Shown here: positions 7,413-16,600 of the stretch, in pieces | Layout: each line of letters begins with the position of its first letter | Numbering within the stretch: position 1 is the first letter of the stretch | Assembly (NCBI GenBank): GCA_039916225.1 | Contig: JBDSLU010000419.1 | Coordinates: 1-28,218 of the forward strand | Origin: JBDSLU01 sp039916225 | Lineage (GTDB): Bacteria > Acidobacteriota > Vicinamibacteria > Vicinamibacterales > Vicinamibacteraceae | DNA length: 28,218 bases | Direction: 5' to 3' | The notes under the pieces: model-generated | What the model was told of the DNA's origin: nothing | What the model saw: only the letters and a program-made list of their open reading frames with translations | Databases searched by the model: none | Translations under genes and position numbers: made by a program

Positions 7413-9810
7413 CGGGCGGTATCCGCAGCGACCACAGCCGGCCTGTCGTCTCGTAGCGCTCGAACACAACCCGGCGGCCGGTTGGATCCCACCGCGGGTA
7501 GCGCACGTAGAAGCGCGGTTCCGTGAAGGCCGTCAGCGTCGACACCTTGCCGGTCGCCGGCGAGACGCTGCGCACGTTCCACACCGCCTGCTGCTTGCCG
7601 GCGAAGAGGATCGCGTCGTCGTCGATCCATTCGCCGATGAAGTTGGTCCCGGGATCCTGCGTCAGCTGGCGCGCCGGTGCCGTTCCGTCGGCGGCGATGG
7701 CGCAGACCTGCGTGTCGCCGCCGCGGCCGCACTGGTAGGCCAGCCAGGCGGAGTCGTGCGACCACGATCCGAACGCGCCGCCGATCGCTTCGGTGGTCCG
7801 CTGCACGAGCCCGTTCACGGGCCGCTGCCCCACGAGCGTCGTCGTCCACAGGTTGGGGACGCCGTCGCGGACGTAGGCCACCGCCAGCCTGGTGAAGTCG
7901 GCGCTGATCGACATGCCCGCCGACGGGCCGATGACCTGCGACTGCACGCCGGCCGGCCGCGTGACGTCGGTCAGATAGAACAGCAGCCGCTCGCGACCGG
8001 TGTGCGGGTCGAGCCGCCACCAGCCCATGCCGTCGCCGTGGTTGGCGAGCATCACGATAGCGTCTTCGTTCTTCAGCCATTGCGGGCTGAAGTGGTCGCG
8101 GGCGTCGGTGGTCAGCTGGCGCGGCGTGCGTCCGGGCTCGACCAGGAAGATCTTGTTGCCGGCATTGCCGCGGTTCCCCATGAAGGCGACTCGCCCGTCG
8201 GGCGAGACGGCAGGGTGGCCGGCGCGCCAGCCGATCTCGGCCGGCGGGACGAGCGGCGTCGCCGCGGCGGCCGCACTCCCACCGACCGCTGCGGCCCAGA
8301 TGCCGCTGCTCGACGCCCCCGCGGTCCACGCGATCCGGCGGCCATCGGCGGAGATGGCGAGGCTGGCGACCGACGGCCCGGTGGCCGACAACGCGGTTGG
8401 CCGCGGCTCGGCCGCCGCACCGGTGTCGTCGACAGGCAGCCACCACAGCGCGTTGCTGTCACGGGCGGTGAACAGGACGCCCTGCCCATCGGGCGCCACG
8501 ACGAACTCGGACGACAGGCGGGCATGCAGGGCGAGCCGGTGCGCCTCGCCGCCGCGGGCATCGACGGTCCACAGCGCCGCGCCCATGAAGACGCCGGCTG
8601 GCGCCGACACCGCGAAGACGATGCGTTCGCTGCCCGGCCACCACTGCGGCATGCCGTGCGAGCCGAGCGGCCGCCCCGGGCTCGTCGCCGCCTTCGGCGC
8701 CATGCGCCCGTCGGTGTCGACGATCCAGATCGTCGAGTCGGATCCGAACGAGCCGCCCGGATTCAGGTCGGCCGGCGGCCGCGACTGGAACGCGATCCGG
8801 CGCCCATCGGGCGACCACGACGGATGCGCGCCGAACTCCGCCACCTTGCGGGCGGACCCGCCCCGCGACGGCACGATCCAGATGCCGCCACCACCAAGGT
8901 CGGCGTAGGCGATGAATCGCCCGTCCGGCGACCAGGCCGGCTGAATGCACTGCCCGGCGCCGGGCGTCAGCGACGTGGCGACCGCCCCTTCGGCAAGCCC
9001 CTCGACGTAGATCTCGAGCGCGCCCGAGCGGTCCGATGCGTAGGCGATGGTCGTCCCGTCGGGCGAGAACGCCAGGTAGCCGTCGAACCCGGTGGCGACG
9101 GTCATCTGCTCCGCCGACAGGCCCGCGGCCGTGGCCAGATCGAGATCGCCGACCGAGCGCACCAGCGAGATCGCGGGCACGTGCTGTCCAAACGGAAGGC
9201 CCCTGATCGCGAGCCGCTTCCCGAGGGCGAGCCACGTGCCCAGGATGGCCGCTGCCGCGATCGCCGCGATCGCCAGGACGAGCGGCCACCGCCGCCGCGA
9301 AGCCGCCGACACAACCGGCGTGCCCGGGCCCGGCGTGCCCGGGTCCGGCATGATCGGATCCGGCATGATCGGGCCCGGCGCGACGGTGCCGGTCGAGGCG
9401 ATGCCCGTCGAGTGCGGACTGGCTGCGGCTGGTGGCGGTGCGATCGGCACCGGAGCGGCGATCGAGGCGGATGTCGCGTCGCCTTCGAGCCGTTGCACCG
9501 GCGGCAGCAGGCGATAGCCGCGTGCCGACACCGTGGCGATGTAGCGCGGCGCCTTGGCGTCGTCGTCCAATGCCTTGCGCAGCTGCGCGACGATGCGCGT
9601 CAGCGCGTTGTCGGTGACGGCGGTGTCCTTCCAGACGACCGCGAAGATCTCGGCTTTGTCGACGACGTGCGGAGCGCGCTCGGCGAGAAGCTGCAGTACG
9701 GCGAACGCCTTCGGCTCGAGAGTGGCGGGCGTGCCGCCCTTCAGCACCAGCACGCGTCCGGCATCGAGCTCGACGTCTCCAAACGCGTAGCGCGGCGGCG
9801 CGGACAGCAT
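7372..9810 (-). CDS. CadC-like winged-helix regulator with transmembrane helix and PD40/TolB-like beta-propeller
   Basis: An 812-residue one-component membrane regulator. Residues 5-105 form an OmpR/PhoB-type winged helix (YAFGDVELDAGRVLV, then PKAFAVLQLL, the recognition part NALTRIVAQLRKAL and the wing YIATVSARGYRLL). A Pro/Gly-rich linker (about 110-170) leads to one transmembrane helix (about 175-196). The outside portion (about 200-800) has WD40-like/PD40 blades with repeated SPDG motifs (FSPDGTTIAYASD, WSPDGRFIAYAD, WSPDGRRIAFQS, VSPDGRVAFMG). This places DNA binding inside and sensing in the periplasm, as in CadC/ToxR. The signal and target genes are unknown. The ATG at 9810 has a TAAGAT element 11 nt upstream but no clear Shine-Dalgarno. 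The architecture is common in Acidobacteriota. Confidence 0.9.
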   Translation of the reverse strand: MLSAPPRYAFGDVELDAGRVLVLKGGTPATLEPKAFAVLQLLAERAPHVVDKAEIFAVVWKDTAVTDNALTRIVAQLRKALDDDAKAPRYIATVSARGYRLLPPVQRLEGDATSASIAAPVPIAPPPAAASPHSTGIASTGTVAPGPIMPDPIMPDPGTPGPGTPVVSAASRRRWPLVLAIAAIAAAAILGTWLALGKRLAIRGLPFGQHVPAISLVRSVGDLDLATAAGLSAEQMTVATGFDGYLAFSPDGTTIAYASDRSGALEIYVEGLAEGAVATSLTPGAGQCIQPAWSPDGRFIAYADLGGGGIWIVPSRGGSARKVAEFGAHPSWSPDGRRIAFQSRPPADLNPGGSFGSDSTIWIVDTDGRMAPKAATSPGRPLGSHGMPQWWPGSERIVFAVSAPAGVFMGAALWTVDARGGEAHRLALHARLSSEFVVAPDGQGVLFTARDSNALWWLPVDDTGAAAEPRPTALSATGPSVASLAISADGRRIAWTAGASSSGIWAAAVGGSAAAAATPLVPPAEIGWRAGHPAVSPDGRVAFMGNRGNAGNKIFLVEPGRTPRQLTTDARDHFSPQWLKNEDAIVMLANHGDGMGWWRLDPHTGRERLLFYLTDVTRPAGVQSQVIGPSAGMSISADFTRLAVAYVRDGVPNLWTTTLVGQRPVNGLVQRTTEAIGGAFGSWSHDSAWLAYQCGRGGDTQVCAIAADGTAPARQLTQDPGTNFIGEWIDDDAILFAGKQQAVWNVRSVSPATGKVSTLTAFTEPRFYVRYPRWDPTGRRVVFERYETTGRLWSLRIPPVTVAEPPARGSSR
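9317..9376 (-). repeat. Four imperfect 15-nt repeats in the linker of the winged-helix regulator
   Basis: Four 15-mers of the form GGC(GTGCCC/ATGATC)GGRYCC follow one another and encode five-residue Pro units such as GPIMP, DPIMP and DPGTP (residues about 146-165). They lengthen the cytoplasmic linker between the DNA-binding domain and the membrane helix. In-frame copy-number change would alter the reach of the DNA-binding domain. Confidence 0.7.
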
Positions 9811-9891
9811 CGGACCGGCCCATCTTATCGCCGCGCCGGACGCCGTCCGGTGCGGGAGGATGCGAATGGGACGGGCCGCGAGCAGACCGGC

Positions 9892-10368
9892 CTACCAGGT
9901 CCAGCTGCCGGACGGCGGGGGCCACGCGCCGAGCAGCTGCCGCAACAGCACGACCTGGCCGAGATGATGGGCGTTGTGCGTGGCGACGTGGACGAAGACG
10001 TCGCCGACCGTGTAGTGCGCCAACGGCGGGAACTCGATGGGCGGATCGACGCGCCGCGCGTGATCGCTCGCGGCGCCGAGCGCGACCAGGCGATCGAGGC
10101 CGTCGAGGAAGCGCGACCGCACGGCGCCCCACTGCCCGGGCTCGGGCGCGACCCAGCCGAGCGACGCCGACGCCGGCATCGGTCCGGCGGTGCCGTCGCA
10201 GCGGCCGCTGAACCAGGTCTGCCAGAACGCCATGTGCGCGACGATCTCCGCAATCGTGTGCGGCGCGCCAGGGATCCGGCGGTCGGCCAGCTCCGGCGTG
10301 ATGCCGTCGAGGGCGAGGCGCGGCGAAAGATACGGTGTCGTGTCGACGAGCAGCTCACGCGTGTGCAT
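9892..10368 (-). CDS. DinB-family metal-binding four-helix-bundle protein
   Basis: A 158-residue protein of the DinB/YfiT fold, a metal-binding helical bundle that includes thiol transferases (bacillithiol- or mycothiol-dependent) and many proteins of unknown role. Metal-ligand candidates are His45 in EIVAHMAFW and the His131/His135 pair in HVATHNAHHLGQ, the spacing expected for the family's His triad. It begins with ATG at 10368, is divergent from an AraC-type regulator across 121 bp, and ends 81 bp upstream of the winged-helix gene on the same strand. The specific reaction cannot be told from sequence. Confidence 0.88.
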   Translation of the reverse strand: MHTRELLVDTTPYLSPRLALDGITPELADRRIPGAPHTIAEIVAHMAFWQTWFSGRCDGTAGPMPASASLGWVAPEPGQWGAVRSRFLDGLDRLVALGAASDHARRVDPPIEFPPLAHYTVGDVFVHVATHNAHHLGQVVLLRQLLGAWPPPSGSWTW

Positions 10369-10489
10369 GGACGCGATGCTGACAGCCGCCCTTTGACTTG
10401 GCTTGCGAATCGGGGTGCGAGCAGGTCGGCGGCTCGGGAACTCCGCAGATTCGCAGCCACGGCCAAGCTGACGGCGTTAAGGTAGGCGG

Positions 10490-11374
10490 ATGCCGAACGA
10501 CAGCCGAAACGGCAGCGGAATGGTGGCCGCCGCGCCCACGATCGAGGACTACGCCGCCCGCGTCGAGCGCGTCCACGCCTACCTGTCCGGGCACCTCGAT
10601 CGCGACGTCGACCTCGATCACCTCGCCGGCGTCGCCTGCTTCTCGCCGTTCCATTTCCATCGCATTTACCACGCGCTGCAGGGCGAGACGGTGACCGAGT
10701 CGGTGCGACGGATGCGGCTGCACCGGGCGGCCCTCGACCTGATCGAAGGCGAGGTGCCGATCGCGCGCATCGCCACCCGCGCCGGCTACGGCAGCCAGGC
10801 GGCGTTCACCCGCGCCTTCCGGTCCGCCTATGGCGCACCGCCGGCCGCCTATCGCGCATCGTCGTCGGGCCAGTTCGAGGGCGCGGTGGCGATCCGCCGC
10901 AGCGACCCGATCGCCGTGATCGCGCGCCGGCACGTGGGCAGCTACGAGACCATCGGCGGCACGTTCGAGCGCCTGAACGCGACCGCGGTCGGTCGGGGCT
11001 GGGTCGGGCCGACGAGCCGTTATTTCGGCCTCTACTACGACGATCCCAGTGCGACGCCGGCGCCCGCGCTCCGTTCGGACGCCTGCCTCACGGGTCCGCC
11101 TGGCCCGGCCGTCGATGGCGATCCTGAGCTGCGATCGCTGACGATCGCGGGCGGCGCCTACGCCGTGCTGCTGCACGTCGGTCCCTACGCGGAGCTGCAT
11201 CGCGCCTACACCTGGCTGTATCGCGAATGGCTGCCGGTGAGCGGCGAGGAGCCGGCCAACCTGCCGTGCGTCGAGGAGTACTTGAACAACCCGCGCACGA
11301 CGCCGGCGGCGGAGCTGCGGACCGAGATCTGGCTGCCGGTGCAGGAACCGGTGCAGCGACCGGCCATCGAGTGA
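10490..11374 (+). CDS. AraC-family regulator with GyrI-like ligand-binding domain
   Basis: A 294-residue transcription factor in the Rob/SoxS-like arrangement. An N-terminal double helix-turn-helix covers residues about 22-122 (VDLDHLAGVACFSPFHFHRIYHAL, then IARIATRAGYGSQAAFTRAFRSAYG, the standard AraC signature). A GyrI-like domain (about 130-290), which binds amphipathic small molecules in relatives such as BmrR and Rob, includes AVIARRHVGSYETIGGTFERL and a YAVLLHVGPYAELHRAY repeat-like strand. The ATG at 10490 has AAGG 7 nt upstream. It is divergent from the DinB gene, and a methyltransferase gene follows 93 bp downstream on the same strand. Target genes are not known. Confidence 0.92.
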   Translation: MPNDSRNGSGMVAAAPTIEDYAARVERVHAYLSGHLDRDVDLDHLAGVACFSPFHFHRIYHALQGETVTESVRRMRLHRAALDLIEGEVPIARIATRAGYGSQAAFTRAFRSAYGAPPAAYRASSSGQFEGAVAIRRSDPIAVIARRHVGSYETIGGTFERLNATAVGRGWVGPTSRYFGLYYDDPSATPAPALRSDACLTGPPGPAVDGDPELRSLTIAGGAYAVLLHVGPYAELHRAYTWLYREWLPVSGEEPANLPCVEEYLNNPRTTPAAELRTEIWLPVQEPVQRPAIE

Positions 11375-11467
11375 GATCCATGCGCTGATGCCGGGCGTCG
11401 TGCGGCGAACGCCATGTGGTGGATCTCGCCGGGCGCGTCGAGCGTGAGATCCACGAAGGAGGCATCG

Positions 11468-12275
11468 ATGGATGACGCGACACTGCCGGCGCAGATCGCC
11501 GGCGCTCGAGCCTACGACGCGCTGTTCGTGCCCTCGCTGATCAGCGTGTTCGCGCCGATCGTCGCCGCCGCAGCGACCGTCCATGCTGGCGATCGCGTCC
11601 TCGACGTCGCCTGCGGCACCGGCGTGCTGACGCGCGAGATCGCAACGCGCGTCGGTGGCGGCGGGGAGGTCGTCGGTCTCGACCCGAATCCTGGCATGCT
11701 CACGGTCGCGCGAGCACTCGCCGACGATCGCGTGGCACGAGGGCGTCGCGGAGTCGTTGCCGTTTCCCGACCGGAGCTTCGACGCTGTCGTCAGCCAGTT
11801 CGGGCTGATGTTCTTCCAGGATCGCCGCGCCGCGCTCGGCGAGATGCGCCGCGTGGTCCGACCGGGCGGTGGCATCGCGATCGCGGTCTGGGCCGGGCTG
11901 GCGTCGATACCGGCCTTCGCCGCGGAGGTCGCGCTGTTCCAGCGTGTCGCCGGCCAGCGCGCCGCGGATGCCCTGCGCGCCCCGTTTGCGATCGGCGATG
12001 CGGCGGTCCTCAGGCGCGTCGCCATCGACGGCGGCCTCGACGCGCCGACGATCGAGACGCACGCAGCCACGGCGCATTTTCCGAGCGTTCGCGTGCTCGT
12101 CGAGGCGGACTTGCGCGGGTGGCTGCCGCTCATGGGCGTGTCGCTCGACGACGCGGTGATCGCCGCGACGCTGGCCGAGGCCGACGACGCGCTGACGCCC
12201 TACGTCAGGCGCACGCCGGACGGCGGCATATCATTCGCGACGTCGGCGCACGTCCTTCGCGCGACCGCGCCCTGA
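11468..12275 (+). pseudogene. Class I SAM-dependent methyltransferase, one frameshift
   Basis: The ATG at 11468 has an excellent Shine-Dalgarno (AAGGAGG, 11456-11462). The first 80 or so codons contain SAM motif I (VLDVACGTGVLTREIA) and motif II (VVGLDPNPGML). The frame then shifts by +1 near 11714-11720: dropping one C there would give A-R-A-S-P-T-I-A-W-H-E-G in a single frame. The rest, FPDRSFDAVVSQFGLMFFQD and MRRVVRPGG, continues in the other frame to the TGA at 12273-12275 and is typical of UbiE/COQ5-like methyltransferases. Total length would be about 268 residues, normal for the family. Intact apart from the one shift, so sequencing error is as likely as real decay. Its 3' end overlaps the kinase-BRCT gene by 45 bp. 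Confidence 0.8.
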
Positions 12276-13502
12276 GGTCGCGCCGGCGGGCCGAGGTGTC
12301 GCAGGTGGCGCGCGCCGACGTGTTCCGGCAGGGGCTTTGACCGCCGCATCGGCCAGCCGCCAGAAGGCCGCGTCGCCGAGCAGGCGGATGTGGTGACCCA
12401 TCTCGCGCAGCCGTTTGGTCTCGAGCAGCTTGACGCCGCCGTCGCGGCCGGCTGCCTGCAGCGGGTTGGGGCGTCCGCGCACCAGCAGCGTGGTCTTTGC
12501 CGACGGTCCGCTGTGGACGATCGCGCCGGCGCGAGTTGCCGCTTGCTTGGCTTCGCTCCGCGGCCGGCTCAGGATGCCGGTGAACGCCAGGTGCACGCCG
12601 TCCAGGCTCCGGTAGACGCCGGCACTCAAGCGCGCCGCAGGCGTCCGCAGCGCCGTGATCAATTCGTCGGCGCCTTCGTAGCGCTTGCGCCGCTCGCCTA
12701 TGCAGCGATAAATGATCTCTTTCAGGTGATCGCTGCACACCAGCGATCGCACTTCCGCGGGACGGACGCGTGCCCGGGCATCGCCCTTCATCAGCATGCC
12801 GAGCAGCTGGCCGACCTGATAGACGTCGTCGCGGGTCTGCCACTTCGGCGCGGTGCTGGCGAGCATGTCGCTCGGCACCATCGAGGCGTTCATCGTGCCG
12901 GCGGTGACGCCGCGGCGATCGCTCTGCTGGCGGACGATACCGAAGTCGCCGAGCTTCAGCTTGCGGCCTTCGCAGACGAAGACGTTCATCGGCGTCAGGT
13001 CGCGGTGCAGCAGCTGGCCGCGGTGCAGCTTGCCGAGGACGTCGAGGATGCCGGCGATCTCGCGCCGCGCCGCGGCCTCGGTCCATCTGCGGCCGGCTTG
13101 CAGATGGGCGCTCAGGTCGCCGTGACAGGCATACTCGAGGGCCAGGTAGTAGAGCACCTGGCCGTCGGCGCGCATCAGCGGAAAGCGGTCGAAGACGCGG
13201 ACGGCGCGCGGATGCCCATCGAGCAGCAGGCCGAAATAGGCCTCGCGCAGCCAGCCGTCGATGCGGGCGCTGACCTTGATGCAAACCTGCTCGGGGATGG
13301 TCGCCGAGCGCCCGCGTCGCGTCGCCAGGTACGCCTGTCCGAAGCCGCCGGCGCCGAGGAGGCGCTCGATGCGGTACTGCAGCTTCGTCTCGGGGCTGAA
13401 GATCACCTGCGTTGGCGACAGCAGCTGGCCGGCCGCGGCCGGCGCCACGTGGATCGACGCCGTGGCGCGGGTGGTCGAGGCGTGGCTGCGCGTCGTCGCC
13501 AT
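12231..13502 (-). CDS. Ser/Thr-protein-kinase-like protein fused to a C-terminal BRCT domain
   Basis: 423 residues. The kinase domain (about 40-290) shows a glycine loop GAGGFGQAY (50-58), Lys76 in VCIKVS, a helix-C Glu candidate (Glu87), the catalytic loop HRDLTPMN (166-173) and DFG (186-188). The loop keeps the base Asp168 and Asn173, but Thr170 replaces the usual Lys of HRDLKPxN, and the activation segment lacks a clear APE motif. Residues about 298-385 form a BRCT domain like that of NAD-dependent DNA ligase (LDGVHLAFTGIL, AATRAGAIVHSGPSAKTTLLV, LREMGHHIRLLGDAAFWRL). A basic Arg/Ala tail follows. No membrane helix, so it is cytoplasmic, unlike most bacterial PknB-type kinases. The gene is divergent from the giant CHAT protein across 188 bp, which suggests a functional pair. 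Kinase activity is likely but not certain. Confidence 0.88.
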   Translation of the reverse strand: MATTRSHASTTRATASIHVAPAAAGQLLSPTQVIFSPETKLQYRIERLLGAGGFGQAYLATRRGRSATIPEQVCIKVSARIDGWLREAYFGLLLDGHPRAVRVFDRFPLMRADGQVLYYLALEYACHGDLSAHLQAGRRWTEAAARREIAGILDVLGKLHRGQLLHRDLTPMNVFVCEGRKLKLGDFGIVRQQSDRRGVTAGTMNASMVPSDMLASTAPKWQTRDDVYQVGQLLGMLMKGDARARVRPAEVRSLVCSDHLKEIIYRCIGERRKRYEGADELITALRTPAARLSAGVYRSLDGVHLAFTGILSRPRSEAKQAATRAGAIVHSGPSAKTTLLVRGRPNPLQAAGRDGGVKLLETKRLREMGHHIRLLGDAAFWRLADAAVKAPAGTRRRAPPATPRPAGATSGRGRAKDVRRRRE

Positions 13503-13690
13503 GACGGCAGCTTAGCAAGAGTCGTCAGGCGTTACGGCTCGATCTGTGCGGAAGCGGCCGCATCGGCGTTACTTCTTGAGCACCGCCACGCCCGACTCAT
13601 GCCAGCCTCACGCGTTGCGGACGAGTCGACGAACTGGCTGAGGTGTCCCCTGTGTGACAGCCTCTGGCCGACGCGGAAAGGCTAGACGGT
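13503..13690. promoter_or_regulatory. Divergent control region between kinase-BRCT and CHAT genes
   Basis: This 188-bp non-coding interval must hold both outward promoters. A direct repeat GGCGTTAC occurs at 13528-13535 and 13565-13572 (37 bp apart). GGAAAGG (13675-13681) is the probable ribosome-binding site for the ATG at 13691. I see no confident -35/-10 pair and no strong palindrome, so regulation is undefined. Confidence 0.45.
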
Positions 13691-16600
13691 ATGGTGAAGC
13701 TGCTCGTCCACGGCCGGAGAATCGAAGCCACGCGATCGGAGCTGGGCCGCGCCCTGCCCCCCGGCCGGATCAGGGTCAAGGGGACGGTGGAAGTCGAAGC
13801 GGCACGGGCCGGTCTCGAGCCGCAGGTCTTCGAAGGCCTCCAGCCTGACGACGTCGTCGAAATCGAGCTGCAGGATGGGCTCCGCATCTGGAGCCGCGTC
13901 GAGGATCTCCCGGCGGACCTCGCTGGGCCGCGACAGCGGTCCCAGGCGACGGACGCGATCGAGATCCCATCGACACTCGAGATCGGGCCGGCGAGCCGCA
14001 GCGTCGGCGGCTGGGCGGTCAAGGCGCTGAGCGTCCTGGGGATCGACATCGCCGGGTCGATCACCGACTTCGTCGCCGAGTCCGTCGAGGGGCACCTCAG
14101 CCCCGGCCCTGGCCTCTTCCGTTGCTCACTGGACTCGCCCGCCAACCTGGCGCCGCCAGAGATCCGTGGTGACGGGCCCGTCATGCTGTTCCTGCACGGC
14201 ACGGCGTCGTCGACGCAAGGCAGCTTCGGGCAACTGTGGAACCCCGACGCCGGCGCGCCGATCCGATCGCTCTTCACTTTCTACGGGGCGCGGATCCTCG
14301 CGTTTCAGCACCAGAGCCTGACCAGGAGCCCGATCGAGAATGCCGTCGATCTGGTGAAGGCCCTCCAGGCGTTCCTGCCGGTGGGCGCCGAGCTGCACAT
14401 CGTCTCCCATTCACGAGGCGGCCTGATCGGCGAGCTGATCGCACTGGGTATGCGTGTCGGATCGGCGCCGGTGACGCCCGAGGATCTGGCGATTTTCGGT
14501 GCCGGACGGAAGAAGGATCAGGACGGCCTGCGCGACCTCTCGAAGCGCCTGCAGCAGTTCAAGCCCAGGGTGACGAAGTTCGTCCGCGTCGCGTGCCCGG
14601 CGCGCGGGACCACGCTCGCCGATGGCCGGCTGGATCGCTACTTTTCCGTGCTGGTCAACCTGGCCTCCTTCATTCCCGTCTTCGGCGACAACGTCCTCTA
14701 CGACGCGTTGACCAGCCTCCTCGCTGGCGTCCTCAAGAAGCGGACCGAGCCCACCGAGCTGCCCGGTCTCGAAGCGATGATGCCGACGTCGCCGCTGGTG
14801 CGGATGCTGAATCAGCCCGGCGTCCAGACCGGCGCCGACCTCCACGTGCTGGGCGGCGATCTGGCCGGAACCGGACTCTTCGGCCGCCTGAAGACGCTGG
14901 CGACCGACGTCTACTACCGCGATGACCACGATCTGGTGGTCAACACACCGGCGATGCTGGGCGGCCTCGAACGCAAGACGCCGGTGCCCTACTGGATCGA
15001 CACCGGCAACGAAGTCACCCACTTCAATTACTTCCTGCGGCAGGACACATCGCGACGGCTGGTGGCGGCGCTGACCGGGTCGAGCGTCGAGTTCCGGCGT
15101 CTCGAAGCGAAGCCGTCCGCGGTCACGTCGAAGGACTACGTCAAGCGGGCCGGCATCTCGCGGCCGGTCGTCTTCGTGCTCCCCGGGATCATGGGATCGG
15201 AGCTGGCGCTCGACGGGCGTCGCGTCTGGGTCGACCTCCTCGCCCTTGCGCGCGGCGGGCTGCCGCGACTCGGGCCCGCTGCGGGCGTCAAGGCGACGGG
15301 CCTGGTGGCCGACGGCTACGCCGCCCTCTGCGAGCACCTGGCCAATACGCACGAGGTGATGCCGTTCCCCTACGATTGGCGGCGGCCGATCGCTGAATCG
15401 GCCGAAGCCCTGCGGAAGGAACTGGAGAAGACGCTCGACCTCGCCGAGGCGGCCGGCCAGCCAGTCCGGCTGCTCGCCCACTCGATGGGTGGGCTGGTCG
15501 TGCGCGCGATGCTGGCGACCGAGTCCGGGCGTGCCGCATGGGCACGGGCCTGCCAGCACGCGGGCGCCCGTTTCATCATGCTGGGGACGCCGAACGGCGG
15601 ATCCCACGCCATCGCCGCCATGCTGATGGGCCGCGATGCCCTGGTCAGGAAACTCGCCCTCGTCGATCTCCGCAGCTCGCACGCGGAACTGCTCGCGACC
15701 ATCACCGGCTTCGAGGGGGCCCTCAGCCTGCTGCCCTACACGGCCACGACCCGCGATTACCTCGACCCGAAGACCTGGGCCGAACTCCTCCAGCTCGACG
15801 CACCAGACGACCGCGGCCTCTTCGGGAAGGGCAGCGTCGCCACCGACAAGTCGGCGGGCTTCCGCTGGACTCTTCCGGATGCCGCGATGCTCGGTCGTGT
15901 CCGGGCGTTTGCCGATCTGATCGGCAAGAGCCCACTCGATCCGGCCCGGACGATTTACGTGGCCGGCGTCGCCGCCGAGACGGCCTGCGACATCGTCCCC
16001 GACAAGGACGCCAAGGAAGGCCGCAAGGTCAAGGTGCTGGCCAGCGCTCGCGGTGACGGCCGCGTCCTGTGGGTGACCGGCATTCCCCAAGGCATCCCGG
16101 CGTTCTACGCCGAGGCCAGCCATGGCGATCTCGCCTCGGATCGCCGGCACTTCGCCGCGCTGGTCGATCTGCTGGAGACGGGTGGGACCACCCGGCTGCC
16201 GTCGACCGCGCCGATCGGTCGGGCGTCCGACGACGTGTTCGAGATGCGCGAGCCACTGGCGGCGATGGTGCCGGGCGAGACCGAGCTGATCGCCGCGGCA
16301 CTCGGCGGCAGTCACGCGCGTCTGCAGGAAACCCTCGATGACGCCACCAAGGTGCACGTGCGGGTGCTGCACGACGACCTGTCGAACGCCCGCGCGCCGG
16401 TGCTCGTCAGCCACTACCGACACGACGTCATCGTCGCAGCGGAGAAGTATCTCGACAACTGTCTGGGCGGACGCCTGTCCGAGCTCCTGCGCATGGAGCT
16501 GTACCCGGGGCCCATCAACACCGGCGTCGTCGTGATGAACGAGCTGGCGTCAGCGGACGACCTGTCCATGCACCCCGGCGCCATCGTGGCCGGGCTCGGC

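Noticed and set aside
7324..10485. A 1053-codon open frame on the plus strand antisense to the winged-helix and DinB genes
   Set aside because: Its translation is Arg/Ala/Gly-rich with no motif, while both minus-strand genes show clear domains. Long antisense frames are expected at this GC content.
11371..11453. GTGAGATCCA direct repeats (11371 and 11444) with an inverted TGGATCTC (11420)
   Set aside because: The first copy includes the AraC-type gene's stop codon and spacing gives no clear operator geometry; could be chance.
13503..13690. Possible dyad GAGGTGTC / GACAGCCTC upstream of the CHAT gene
   Set aside because: Arms match only with a bulge and lie without a recognisable promoter, so I did not call an operator.
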